DNA of 9,614 nt from Halobacteria archaeon (GTDB lineage: Archaea > Halobacteriota > Syntropharchaeia > Alkanophagales > Methanospirareceae). The position numbers and the translations under genes are program-made. Below are positions 1-6,388 of the stretch, piece by piece. The stretch's first letter is position 1; every line of letters starts with the position of its first letter. The stretch is taken from contig JAOZPO010000044.1 in the NCBI GenBank assembly GCA_029932715.1, forward strand, positions 1-9,614, in the 5' to 3' direction. The notes under the pieces were generated by a model that was given only the letters and a program-made list of their open reading frames with translations, was not told the DNA's origin and made no database searches.

Positions 1-33
1 TTTTATACTCATGTTTTTATTCCCCCTTTATCC

Positions 34-56
34 TGCATGTGCGCTATGCACATGTA
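34..56. repeat. Inverted repeat, 9-bp stem with 5-nt loop
   Basis: TGCATGTGC (34-42) pairs with GCACATGTA (48-56) through eight Watson-Crick pairs and one G-T pair, around the loop GCTAT. No T-run follows directly on the + strand, so it is not an obvious terminator in that direction. It lies about 26 nt after a TATA-like box at 1-8, so it could be the 5' end of a transcript, an operator, or the 3' end of a gene lying outside the window. Confidence 0.5.
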
Positions 57-191
57 TCGTACTTCATTATATTGCGTGGGGACTATAAATCCCTTTCGGG
101 AGCATTTCCGGTGGAGTCCGTGTCCATTCCCACAAATAGTATTTCTATTGACTATTTCCGATGCAGTACGTGACTTACCACCTTTAAGAGT

Positions 192-199
192 GATATATG
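192..199 (+). promoter_or_regulatory. Possible TATA box of the stomatin gene
   Basis: GATATATG lies about 45-50 nt before the ATG at 243. An archaeal TATA box placed here would give a transcript start near 218-222 and a leader of roughly 20 nt containing the GGAGGTGA site. The match to a strong archaeal TATA/BRE pair is only moderate. Confidence 0.35.
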
Positions 200-222
200 T
201 AGTAATAGCTATCATAAGTACA

Positions 223-230
223 GGAGGTGA
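223..230 (+). promoter_or_regulatory. Strong ribosome binding site of the stomatin gene
   Basis: GGAGGTGA is a near-perfect complement to the 3' end of archaeal 16S rRNA. It sits 12 nt before the ATG at 243. An in-frame TAG at 234-236 lies between it and the ATG, with no start codon between, so it fixes 243 as the start. Confidence 0.8.
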
Positions 231-242
231 AAGTAGAGAAAG

Positions 243-1028
243 ATGGTTTTTGACTGGCTAATCGGGATAGTAATTGTGGCAGTGATTATACTGGCATCGT
301 CGATAAAGGTAGTGAAGGAATACGAGCGGGGTGTTATCTTCAGACTTGGTCGCCTGGTGGGCGCGAGAGGGCCGGGGCTGTTCCTTGTTATACCCATATT
401 CGAGAGCATGATAAAGATAGACCTCAGGGTATTGGTGTTTGACGTCCCGCCACAAGAGCTAATAACCAGGGATAACGTCACGACACGCGTGAATGCCGTG
501 GTTTACTACCGTGTGCTTGATCCAGAAAAGGCGGTAACCGAGGTGGAACAATACCAATATGCTACCTCTCAGATCGCACTGACCACGATAAGAAGCGTGA
601 TAGGACAGGCGGAACTGGACGAATTGCTCTCGAAGAGGGACAAATTGAACAAGGAATTACAGCAGATAATAGACGAAGCCACGGACCCGTGGGGTATAAA
701 GGTGACAGCGGTGGAGATAAAGGATGTGGAGCTACCAAAAGAGATGCAGCGGGCAATGGCAGCACAGGCAGAAGCGGAAAGAGACAGAAGAGCGCGAATA
801 ATCACAGCAGATGCTGAGTTCCAGGCAGCGAAGAAGGTTGCAGAAGCGGCAAGCGTACTTGAAAAGGAGAAGGGCGGGATGTTCATCAGAACACTACAGA
901 CGATAAAAGAAGCAACAGAGGAGAAAGCTACTACGGTCGTCATTCCGTTCCCAATACAAATGCTCGAAGCTTTTGGATACCGGGCCGAAAGAACAAAGAC
1001 TAAAGAAGAAACAGAGACAGGCGAATAA
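243..1028 (+). CDS. Slipin / stomatin-like SPFH (band 7) membrane protein
   Basis: The 261-residue protein has a single hydrophobic segment at about residues 4-19, then the SPFH/band 7 domain (about 22-180) with typical stomatin stretches such as EYERGVIFRLGR, the GPGLFLVIP region and RDNVTTRVNAVVYYRV. An Ala/Glu-rich helix (about 168-210) should form the coiled coil used in oligomerisation, and a charged tail follows. Length and order match archaeal p-stomatin. Such proteins are anchored to the cytoplasmic membrane and form large rings or microdomains; archaeal examples are usually paired with an NfeD-type serine protease that cleaves the stomatin tail. No NfeD gene is seen on either side within the window. 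The in-frame TAG just upstream and a strong GGAGGTGA site support the start. The hairpin and T-tracts after the stop suggest it is transcribed alone. Confidence 0.92.
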   Translation: MVFDWLIGIVIVAVIILASSIKVVKEYERGVIFRLGRLVGARGPGLFLVIPIFESMIKIDLRVLVFDVPPQELITRDNVTTRVNAVVYYRVLDPEKAVTEVEQYQYATSQIALTTIRSVIGQAELDELLSKRDKLNKELQQIIDEATDPWGIKVTAVEIKDVELPKEMQRAMAAQAEAERDRRARIITADAEFQAAKKVAEAASVLEKEKGGMFIRTLQTIKEATEEKATTVVIPFPIQMLEAFGYRAERTKTKEETETGE

Positions 1029-1065
1029 GCGTTTACAAACGCGGGCAAAAAATTTTTTATTTTTT
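1029..1065 (+). terminator. Hairpin plus T-tract terminator after the stomatin gene
   Basis: Directly after the TAA, GCGTTT (1029-1034) and AAACGC (1037-1042) form a perfect inverted repeat, followed by two runs of six T (1053-1058 and 1060-1065). Archaeal RNA polymerase ends mainly at such T-tracts. The same AT-rich run (TTTTTTATT, about 1053-1061) lies about 35-43 nt before the moeA ATG and could double as its TATA element. Confidence 0.65.
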
Positions 1066-1095
1066 CCCCTTTTGATATAACTTTAAGGTAGTTTT

Positions 1096-2406
1096 ATGGG
1101 GAAGCAATTCTTAGAAATAACGGGAAAGGAAGAAGTAACAAGGAAGATCACAGAGCTGAGTGCAAAGCTTGCGGGTAAGATTGGCGTGGCGACACAGCAA
1201 GTGAGAATAGACAGTGGAGAAGCACTCGGTAGAATTGCTTCCGAGGATTCTTTTTCCGCACTCGACATCCCGCCATTTGACCGTGCGACTATGGATGGCT
1301 ATGCGGTCGTAGCTTCTGATACGTTTTACGCTGATGAGGATAATCCCGCATCGTTGACTGTAAAGGGCTATATCCCCGCGGGAGAGTACCCATTGCAAAA
1401 GATAGAGACGGGTGTTTGTACTGCTATATCCACCGGTGCGCCAATACCAAAAGGAGCAGACGCCGTTGTTAAAGTAGAGAATACCATGGAGGAGGAAGCA
1501 ATAGGGGAAACGGTAAAGATATACAAACCTGTCGCTCCCGCGGAAAACATCATGCCCGCCGGTTCGGACATAAAGCGGGGCGAGCGGATAGTGAAGAAAG
1601 GAACTGTACTGACGCCACGAGAGACAGGAGTTTTGGCTGCTTGCGGGATAACCGAAGTTTTTGTACGTAGAAAGCCGGTAGTGGCTGTCATCTCTACGGG
1701 CAACGAGATAGTAACGCCTGGAGAAGTACTCGCAGCCGCTAAAATCTACGACGTTAATACACAGACGCTCTGTGATTCGATCAGAGCTAATGGCTGCACT
1801 CCCTTATTCCTTGGGATTACCCTTGACAGTGTCGCGGAGATGACGGTGAAGATAAGAGAGTCGTTACACGAAGATGCTGACCTTATAATCCTCTCTGGCG
1901 GCACTTCGGCAGGCGCAGGTGACGTGCTGCCCAACGCGATAGAAGAACTCGGTGAGATTATCGTACATGGTGTGGACATAAAACCAGGGAAACCTTTCGT
2001 GGTTGGAATGTGCGGTGGAAAGTCAGTGCCGGTATTCGGTTTGCCTGGCAATCCCACCTCCGCTTTGGTTACATTCAATTTATTCGTTGCGCCCTTACTG
2101 CGTACGATCTCCGGGTTCCATCCGCAGAAAGGCGGTGCAAAGCTAAAGAGGGTGAAAGCGGCGATTAGAATCTTCTCCGAGCCGGGCAGGAACGAATATG
2201 TGCTTGTGAATCTGGAGAGGGAAGCGGGGAATATCATGGCGCATCCGATTCTCACGGGCTCTGGTGCAATCACAACCCTATCAAAAGCAGATGGATATGT
2301 ATTCATGGAGAAAGGGAGGGAGATAGTAGAAGAAGGAGAAGAGGTAGAGGTTGAGATGTTAGCACCAACCCTAAGTCGCTGGAATTTGCAATCGTTTCAT
2401 GGCTAA
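1096..2406 (+). CDS. moeA: Molybdopterin molybdenumtransferase MoeA
   Basis: MoeA inserts molybdate (or tungstate) into adenylylated molybdopterin, the last step of metal cofactor synthesis in the cytoplasm. The 436-residue protein carries the family signatures in order: PPFDRATMDGYAV (59-71), STGAPIPKGADAVV (112-125), the MoCF-type core with AVISTGNEIV (197-206), SGGTSAGAGD (267-276) ending in the conserved acidic residue, HGVDIKPGKP (291-300) and GLPGNPTS (315-322), then a beta-barrel domain IV (about 345-425). Length is normal. AAGGT at 1085-1089 is a weak ribosome site 6 nt before the ATG. No other cofactor genes are next to it. The last dozen residues (from PTLSRW) extend past domain IV and look unconserved. 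Anaerobic archaea use this pathway for formate or formylmethanofuran dehydrogenases and tungsten oxidoreductases, so tungsten is as likely a metal as molybdenum; the sequence cannot decide. Confidence 0.95.
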   Translation: MGKQFLEITGKEEVTRKITELSAKLAGKIGVATQQVRIDSGEALGRIASEDSFSALDIPPFDRATMDGYAVVASDTFYADEDNPASLTVKGYIPAGEYPLQKIETGVCTAISTGAPIPKGADAVVKVENTMEEEAIGETVKIYKPVAPAENIMPAGSDIKRGERIVKKGTVLTPRETGVLAACGITEVFVRRKPVVAVISTGNEIVTPGEVLAAAKIYDVNTQTLCDSIRANGCTPLFLGITLDSVAEMTVKIRESLHEDADLIILSGGTSAGAGDVLPNAIEELGEIIVHGVDIKPGKPFVVGMCGGKSVPVFGLPGNPTSALVTFNLFVAPLLRTISGFHPQKGGAKLKRVKAAIRIFSEPGRNEYVLVNLEREAGNIMAHPILTGSGAITTLSKADGYVFMEKGREIVEEGEEVEVEMLAPTLSRWNLQSFHG

Positions 2407-2444
2407 TAAGTTCATCAGAGGCTATTTATAGATGCTGACCATCA

Positions 2445-2450
2445 TTTTTT
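2445..2450 (+). terminator. T6 tract after moeA
   Basis: A run of six T about 40 nt after the moeA stop codon, in a T-rich stretch, is a plausible archaeal termination site. No clear hairpin precedes it. Confidence 0.4.
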
Positions 2451-2470
2451 CCCACTTCATCTCTTACTAA

Positions 2471-2491
2471 AACGGCATTCACAACGGCATT
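2471..2491. repeat. 9-bp direct repeat upstream of the tRNA promoter
   Basis: AACGGCATT occurs at 2471-2479 and again at 2483-2491, with a repeat period of 12 nt, about 25-45 nt upstream of the tRNA TATA box. The role is unknown; it may be chance or a protein-binding site. Confidence 0.5.
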
Positions 2492-2515
2492 AATAGGTAA
2501 ATATTTTTATTCTAT

Positions 2516-2525
2516 CTTTTATATG
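2516..2525 (+). promoter_or_regulatory. TATA box of the tRNA-Tyr gene
   Basis: CTTTTATATG ends 25 nt before the first tRNA base (2550), inside a very AT-rich stretch. This spacing and sequence are what archaeal TBP/TFB promoters of stable RNA genes show. It would start transcription a few bases before the mature 5' end. Confidence 0.7.
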
Positions 2526-2549
2526 ATAATAACTACAATGATGTAAGTA

Positions 2550-2670
2550 CCCGCCTTAACTCAGGTTGGAAGAGTGCGCGGCTGTAGTGTGACTTTTTGA
2601 CCACCTCCCAAGGTAATAAACCGCGCGCGCGGAAACCGCGATGTCCCCGGTTCAAACCCGGGAGGCGGGA
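2550..2670 (+). tRNA. tRNA-Tyr (anticodon GTA), with intron
   Basis: The cloverleaf folds completely. The acceptor stem CCCGCCT (2550-2556) pairs with AGGCGGG (2663-2669); the D stem is ACTC/GAGT (2559-2562, 2572-2575); the anticodon stem is CGCGG (2577-2581) with CCGCG (2636-2640); the variable loop is ATGTC; and the T arm is CCCGG-TTCAAAC-CCGGG (2646-2662). Anticodon GTA is at 2584-2586 and the discriminator is A2670. The C1-G72 first pair is the archaeal/eukaryotic tRNA-Tyr identity element, which supports the assignment independently of the anticodon. CCA is not encoded, so it must be added by a nucleotidyltransferase. A 47-nt intron (2588-2634) sits between positions 37 and 38; the spliced tRNA is 74 nt. 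A T-rich stretch follows. The T54-T55 pair is the target of Pus10, encoded just downstream. Confidence 0.96.
2588..2634 (+). other. tRNA-Tyr intron, 47 nt, at canonical position 37/38
   Basis: Removal restores a normal 7-nt anticodon loop (C T GTA G A). The junctions fit a bulge-helix-bulge. CTGT (2582-2585) pairs with GCGG (2629-2632) as C-G, T-G, G-C, T-G; the 3-nt bulges AGT (2586-2588) and AAA (2633-2635) are each cut between their second and third bases; and G2589, T2590, G2591 pair with C2628, G2627, C2626 inside the intron. The intron also holds a small stem ACCT/AGGT (2603-2606/2611-2614) and the self-complementary 12-mer CCGCGCGCGCGG (2621-2632). The tRNA splicing endonuclease would remove it. 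Confidence 0.88.
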
Positions 2671-2678
2671 TTTTATAC
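2671..2678 (+). promoter_or_regulatory. Possible TATA box for pus10
   Basis: TTTTATAC starts directly after the tRNA discriminator base. It could be the TATA box of the pus10 cluster (transcript start near 2700, giving a leader of about 60-80 nt) or simply the T-rich 3' flank of the tRNA. It resembles the box at 1-8. Confidence 0.35.
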
Positions 2679-2734
2679 CCTCCTCGGCTCCTGGTGGATG
2701 AGCGTTATCAAAAGTTTGTGTTTATCTTTGCATC

Positions 2735-2741
2735 TTTTTTT
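2735..2741 (+). terminator. T7 tract downstream of tRNA-Tyr
   Basis: Seven consecutive T lie 65 nt after the tRNA and before the likely pus10 start. A transcript running past the tRNA could end here. If pus10 is transcribed from a promoter upstream of this run, the tract would need to be leaky, so the call is tentative. Confidence 0.3.
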
Positions 2742-2763
2742 GCTCTTATTGATAGCCGGCTGC

Positions 2764-4062
2764 ATGATGAAGAGAGAGAGAATGGAAGAATCGGAATTAG
2801 AAAAAGCGGAGATACTCGAACGCGCACGCAAGATAGTACGCGAAGAATCTGGTCCTATATGTGACAACTGCCTTGGCAGGCAATTTGCAACCGTTTCTTC
2901 CGGCATCACGAACAAGAAGAGAGGGGAGATACTGAAAGAGGCATTGAGAGCGGAAGGTGAAGAGCTATCAGAAGGCAAATGCTGGCTGTGTAACGGTCTG
3001 TTTGATAATTTAGAAGACTGGGTCTCAAAAGCGTTAGAAGCGTTGCATGACTATGAATACGACAATTTCTTGGTGGGTACAAAAGTAAGCGGGCTGATTG
3101 CAGAGAACGAAGAGCTGATGTGGGAGATTGCAGGTGCTTCTTTCGCCGAGCCGCTGAAAGCGGAGCTGAACAGAGAAGTAGGGAAGAGGATAGAGCGAGA
3201 GACAGGAAAGATAGCGGAGTTCGATAGACCTGAGATCGTGGTAATATTGAATCTGTGGACGGACGAAGTGGAGTTGCAGGTAAATTCAGTATTCATCTAT
3301 GGCAGATACCTGAAATTTCTACGCGGGATACCGCAAACGAAATGGCTATGCCGTAAATGTCATGGTAGGGGCTGCGAAAGATGCAACTTCACGGGAAAGA
3401 TGTATGCGGAATCAGTAGAAGAGCTGATAAAAGGTTCCATACTGAACGAGTTCAGAGGTGAGGACATGGTATTGCACGGCAGCGGTAGAGAGGATATAGA
3501 CGCACGAATGCTTGGTTCCGGGCGCCCTTTTGTGGTAGAGCTGAAGGAGCCGAAGCGGCGGGATGTGGATTTACGGATGTTAGAGCAGAAAGTGAAAGAG
3601 GAGAACGTGGGTAAACTACAAGTGACGGGTCTGCAGTACGTAAAGAGAGAAGTGGTAGCGAGGATAAAGAACGCAAAAGCAGATAAAACGTACAGGGTCA
3701 CGGTGCAGCTAAAGGCAGGTGTAAAGAAGGAGGACGATTTACGCGCTGCCGTGACAGAGCTGAATGGAGCAGAGATAGCGCAGAGGACTCCCACGCGGGT
3801 ACTGCATAGAAGAGCGGATTTGGTAAGGAAGAGGCGAGTATACGAGATGAAACTGATGAACTATGCCACCGCGACCGGGATTTGTATTATAGAGATAAAA
3901 TGTGACGGTGGATTATACATAAAGGAACTCATATCAGGTGATGCGGGAAGAACAAAGCCCAGTCTTGGTGCCCTGCTCGGGACAGAAGTAGAGGTGAAGG
4001 AGCTGGATGTAGTGGATGTGGGTTTAGATATACCTTTGGACTCTTCCTTTTATGCTGTTTAA
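2764..4062 (+). CDS. pus10: tRNA pseudouridine synthase Pus10
   Basis: Archaeal Pus10 makes pseudouridine 54 and/or 55 in the T arm of tRNAs. Counting from the ATG at 2764 (432 residues), the N-terminal THUMP-containing region has Cys pairs CDNC (33, 36) and CWLC (73, 76); a further Cys cluster, CRKC and CERC (196, 199, 204, 207), lies before the catalytic domain. The active-site motif GREDIDARMLG has the catalytic Asp at about residue 244 in GRED, followed by GRPFVVELKEPKRR. The conserved Tyr in TYRVTVQ (about 310) and the C-terminal YIKELISGDAGRTKPS motif are present. The frame stays open back to 2641, but that would start inside the tRNA and add a hydrophobic stretch foreign to the family, so I chose 2764; 2767 and 2782 are equally possible and no clear ribosome site decides. 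The next gene follows 5 nt after the stop, suggesting cotranscription. Confidence 0.93.
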   Translation: MMKRERMEESELEKAEILERARKIVREESGPICDNCLGRQFATVSSGITNKKRGEILKEALRAEGEELSEGKCWLCNGLFDNLEDWVSKALEALHDYEYDNFLVGTKVSGLIAENEELMWEIAGASFAEPLKAELNREVGKRIERETGKIAEFDRPEIVVILNLWTDEVELQVNSVFIYGRYLKFLRGIPQTKWLCRKCHGRGCERCNFTGKMYAESVEELIKGSILNEFRGEDMVLHGSGREDIDARMLGSGRPFVVELKEPKRRDVDLRMLEQKVKEENVGKLQVTGLQYVKREVVARIKNAKADKTYRVTVQLKAGVKKEDDLRAAVTELNGAEIAQRTPTRVLHRRADLVRKRRVYEMKLMNYATATGICIIEIKCDGGLYIKELISGDAGRTKPSLGALLGTEVEVKELDVVDVGLDIPLDSSFYAV

Positions 4063-4067
4063 ACAAA

Positions 4068-4502
4068 ATGATGACCGAGACATTATCATGGCTAAGAAAG
4101 GACTGGGTAGATACAGGTGCTAAAGCACTTGGAGTCTATATCACTTTATTGTTAGTAATGTTCAGAGTGAGGCTGAGAACTGATATTCCTGTTCTGTATG
4201 GAGTGCAGGGTAAAATAGAAGAGAGATTGAAACCATACCTATCAGTGTTTCTGTCTGATAATAGCAACAAACTGTCAGATGCAATTTATGTGGCAAAGGA
4301 GTTCTTTAATGCCTTGTTTGTGCATACCGCGTATGATGACTATGAAAGTGTCTTAGACCGTATTGAAACGGATTTTTATGCGTTGTCAGAAGAAGATGTG
4401 CACAGATTCATGGATATATTGCGAGCATCAGGAATCATGTTTCTTGATATTGTGCCTGCTCCGGCACTTGAAGAGGATTTTATACAGCACTTCTTGATAT
4501 AG
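4068..4502 (+). CDS. Unrecognised small protein, possibly frameshifted at its end
   Basis: I do not recognise this 144-residue protein. It starts 5 nt after pus10 with two ATG codons (4068, 4071) and no clear ribosome binding site, and ends 50 nt before the ClC gene, so it fits as the middle gene of one operon. It has no cysteine, a moderately hydrophobic stretch near residues 20-33 (ALGVYITLLLVMF), and a mostly helical, acidic second half. The downstream bases suggest a longer original: if the frame slips by -1 in the T4 run at 4478-4481, translation continues as FYTALLDIVALIIVA... to a TAG at 4547-4549, only 3 nt before the ClC start, giving about 160 residues with a hydrophobic C-terminus. 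TTCTTGATAT occurs twice (4441-4450, 4491-4500). The coding call is reasonable; the function is unknown. Confidence 0.6.
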   Translation: MMTETLSWLRKDWVDTGAKALGVYITLLLVMFRVRLRTDIPVLYGVQGKIEERLKPYLSVFLSDNSNKLSDAIYVAKEFFNALFVHTAYDDYESVLDRIETDFYALSEEDVHRFMDILRASGIMFLDIVPAPALEEDFIQHFLI

Positions 4503-4552
4503 TAGCACTAATAATAGTGGCAACAGCGAATGTAAAGGGCGAAGGATAGAAA

Positions 4553-6379
4553 GTGGCAGGGCTAAAGGAACTGAGCGCGAGAGAGCTGAAATATGTGCAG
4601 AGATGGGTTTTCTGGTGCATAGTAGTAGGAGTAGTGGCGGGGCTTGGTGCAATTGCCTTTTATTTGCTGTTACAAACTACGAGTGCTTTTTTTATGGGCT
4701 ATGTCTCCGGCTACCATCCTGCGTTGCCTGCCGGTGAAGCGTCTATTCTGGCTTTGCCCTCCAGTTCATTCCGTTTATGGGTGCTCGCGCTTATTCCCGC
4801 AATTGGCGGGCTTATTGCCGGTCTTATTATCTATACGTTTGCTCCAGAGGCAGAGGGGGATGGAACTGATGCGGCGATTGATTCTTTCCACAATAAAGGG
4901 GGAGAGATAAGAAGAATAGTGCCGCTAATCAAGGCGGTCGCTTCCGCCATAACCATCGGTTCCGGAGGAAGTGCCGGCAGAGAGGGTCCAATTTCACAGA
5001 TAGGGGCAGGATTTGGCTCTTTTATCGGCTCTCGTTTGAATATGAGTGAAAGAGAGACGAGAACGATGATGATCTGTGGCGCTGCTGCTGGCATCGGTGC
5101 TATATTTAAAGCCCCGCTTGGTGGTGCACTGTTTGGCATAGAAGTATTATATAAGAGGGATTTTGAGATGGAATCCATGGTCCCTGCGGTCCTATCTTCG
5201 GTAGTTGCTTATGCTGTATTTTGCTCCTTTCCACACGTAGGATGGGGACCTATATTTGAAACGCCCTATGACTATAGGTTCAACCGTCCCTATGAACTGA
5301 TTTTTTATGCTGTATTGGGTATCGCTTGTGCTGCTGCTGCTGTTTTCTATGTGAAGATGTTTTATGGCTCAAGGGGTTTCTTCAGGGGATTGAAAATCCC
5401 CAATCACCTGAAACCAGCCATAGGCGGGGCAATGCTCGGGATACTCACGTTGTTTGTTTTTTACCTTGAACCAAAGGCATTGGATGGCTTTCTTGGTACG
5501 GGCTATGGGTGTATCCAGTTAGCAATAGATGTAAAATGTAGTCTATTTATCCTGCTTATCGCAGGCATTGCGAAGATATTTGCTACGTCATTTACATTAG
5601 GTTCAGGCGGTAGTGGCGGTGTTTTTGGGCCCTCTATGGTCATTGGCGCCATGCTTGGTGGTTTGTTCGGCTGGATTTCTCTTCGTTTATCAGATCTTTT
5701 ATTCCCGGGTGCAGAACTGATAACAGAAGCGACGTTATCTGCTTTTGTTCTTGTGGGTATGGCAGCTTTTTTCGCAGGTGCGGCAAAGGTGCCTATTGCT
5801 GCGATATTGATGATCTCTGAGATGACAGGAACTTACACCCTGCTGGTGCCTTTGATGCTTACATCAGCAGTAGCTTATACTCTTTCCGGGGGCTGGACGA
5901 TATACGAGAAGCAGGAAAAAACGAGAAAAGAATCATCAGCACACAGGAGAGAATTCCTGGTAGATATACTGGAAGGTATAAAAGTTGCTGATGCCTATAC
6001 GAAAGACATAATAACTCTTTCTGGTACTAAAACAGTGAAGGAAGGGCTGCATATAGCAGACGTAAAGGGTCACATAAGCTATCCGGTGGTAGATGAAGCA
6101 GGCAAATTAGAAGGTATAACGACCATAATGGACCTGGAAGAAGAGAGAGAGCAGGGCGGGGCATATAATAAGATAAATCAAATGTGCAAGAAGGACGTGA
6201 TAGTAGCATATCCGGACGAGTATCTGGAAGACGTGCTGCAGAAAATGGACAGGTATAATGTGGGTAGGCTGCCGGTAGTGATGCGAGGAAGGGAGAAAGA
6301 ACTGCTTGGAATAATAAGCAGGTCGGATGTAATAAGAGAACACTGCCGTAGGCGGTCAATTATCAAATGTTGTTCTTGA
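4553..6379 (+). CDS. ClC-family chloride channel/transporter with C-terminal CBS pair
   Basis: An integral membrane anion channel or H+/anion exchanger of 608 residues. About residues 15-445 are the many-helix ClC core; 475-530 and 545-597 form two cytoplasmic CBS domains, which in this family bind adenine nucleotides and tune gating. Signature sites: GDGTD (102-106) at the first filter loop, GSGGSAGREGP (136-146) with gating Glu144, GSGGSGGVFGP (350-360), and Tyr451 in WTIYEKQ, the likely match of the central pore Tyr of E. coli ClcA. Two positions differ from E. coli ClcA: the filter Ser (GSGIP) is Asp103, and the internal proton Glu203 aligns with Val198 in FGIEVLY. The start is GTG; an in-frame TAG at 4547-4549 leaves no earlier start, and AAGGA at 4542-4546 is the ribosome site. 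It ends 9 nt from the stop of the opposing cdc48 gene. Confidence 0.95.
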   Translation: MAGLKELSARELKYVQRWVFWCIVVGVVAGLGAIAFYLLLQTTSAFFMGYVSGYHPALPAGEASILALPSSSFRLWVLALIPAIGGLIAGLIIYTFAPEAEGDGTDAAIDSFHNKGGEIRRIVPLIKAVASAITIGSGGSAGREGPISQIGAGFGSFIGSRLNMSERETRTMMICGAAAGIGAIFKAPLGGALFGIEVLYKRDFEMESMVPAVLSSVVAYAVFCSFPHVGWGPIFETPYDYRFNRPYELIFYAVLGIACAAAAVFYVKMFYGSRGFFRGLKIPNHLKPAIGGAMLGILTLFVFYLEPKALDGFLGTGYGCIQLAIDVKCSLFILLIAGIAKIFATSFTLGSGGSGGVFGPSMVIGAMLGGLFGWISLRLSDLLFPGAELITEATLSAFVLVGMAAFFAGAAKVPIAAILMISEMTGTYTLLVPLMLTSAVAYTLSGGWTIYEKQEKTRKESSAHRREFLVDILEGIKVADAYTKDIITLSGTKTVKEGLHIADVKGHISYPVVDEAGKLEGITTIMDLEEEREQGGAYNKINQMCKKDVIVAYPDEYLEDVLQKMDRYNVGRLPVVMRGREKELLGIISRSDVIREHCRRRSIIKCCS

Positions 6380-6388
6380 CCATGCAAT

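Larger units (their letters stand above)
1..242. other. Gene-free leader region with small inverted repeats
   Basis: No reading frame here looks like a real protein; the two roughly 70-codon frames overlap on opposite strands and have no recognisable domain or good ribosome binding site. The stretch holds an AT-rich box at 1-8 (TTTTATAC), a strong hairpin at 34-56, two mutually exclusive short stems (GGGA 79-82 with TCCC 90-93, or CCC 91-93 with GGG 98-100), an inverted repeat 134-140/151-157, and the promoter and ribosome binding site of the stomatin gene. Whether part of it is transcribed as a leader or small RNA cannot be told from sequence alone. Confidence 0.55.

Noticed and set aside
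37..261. 74-codon open frame at the left end of the window
   Set aside because: It overlaps the stomatin start and its ribosome site, has no site of its own, and its translation (HMYRTSLYCVGTINPF) looks non-coding.
1746..2306. 186-codon open frame on the minus strand opposite moeA
   Set aside because: It lies wholly inside moeA, whose motifs are unmistakable; the antisense frame has no ribosome site or recognisable domain.
2641..2763. A lipoprotein or membrane-anchored form of Pus10 using the ATG at 2641
   Set aside because: The start would lie in the tRNA gene and the added region is not expected for this soluble tRNA-modifying enzyme.
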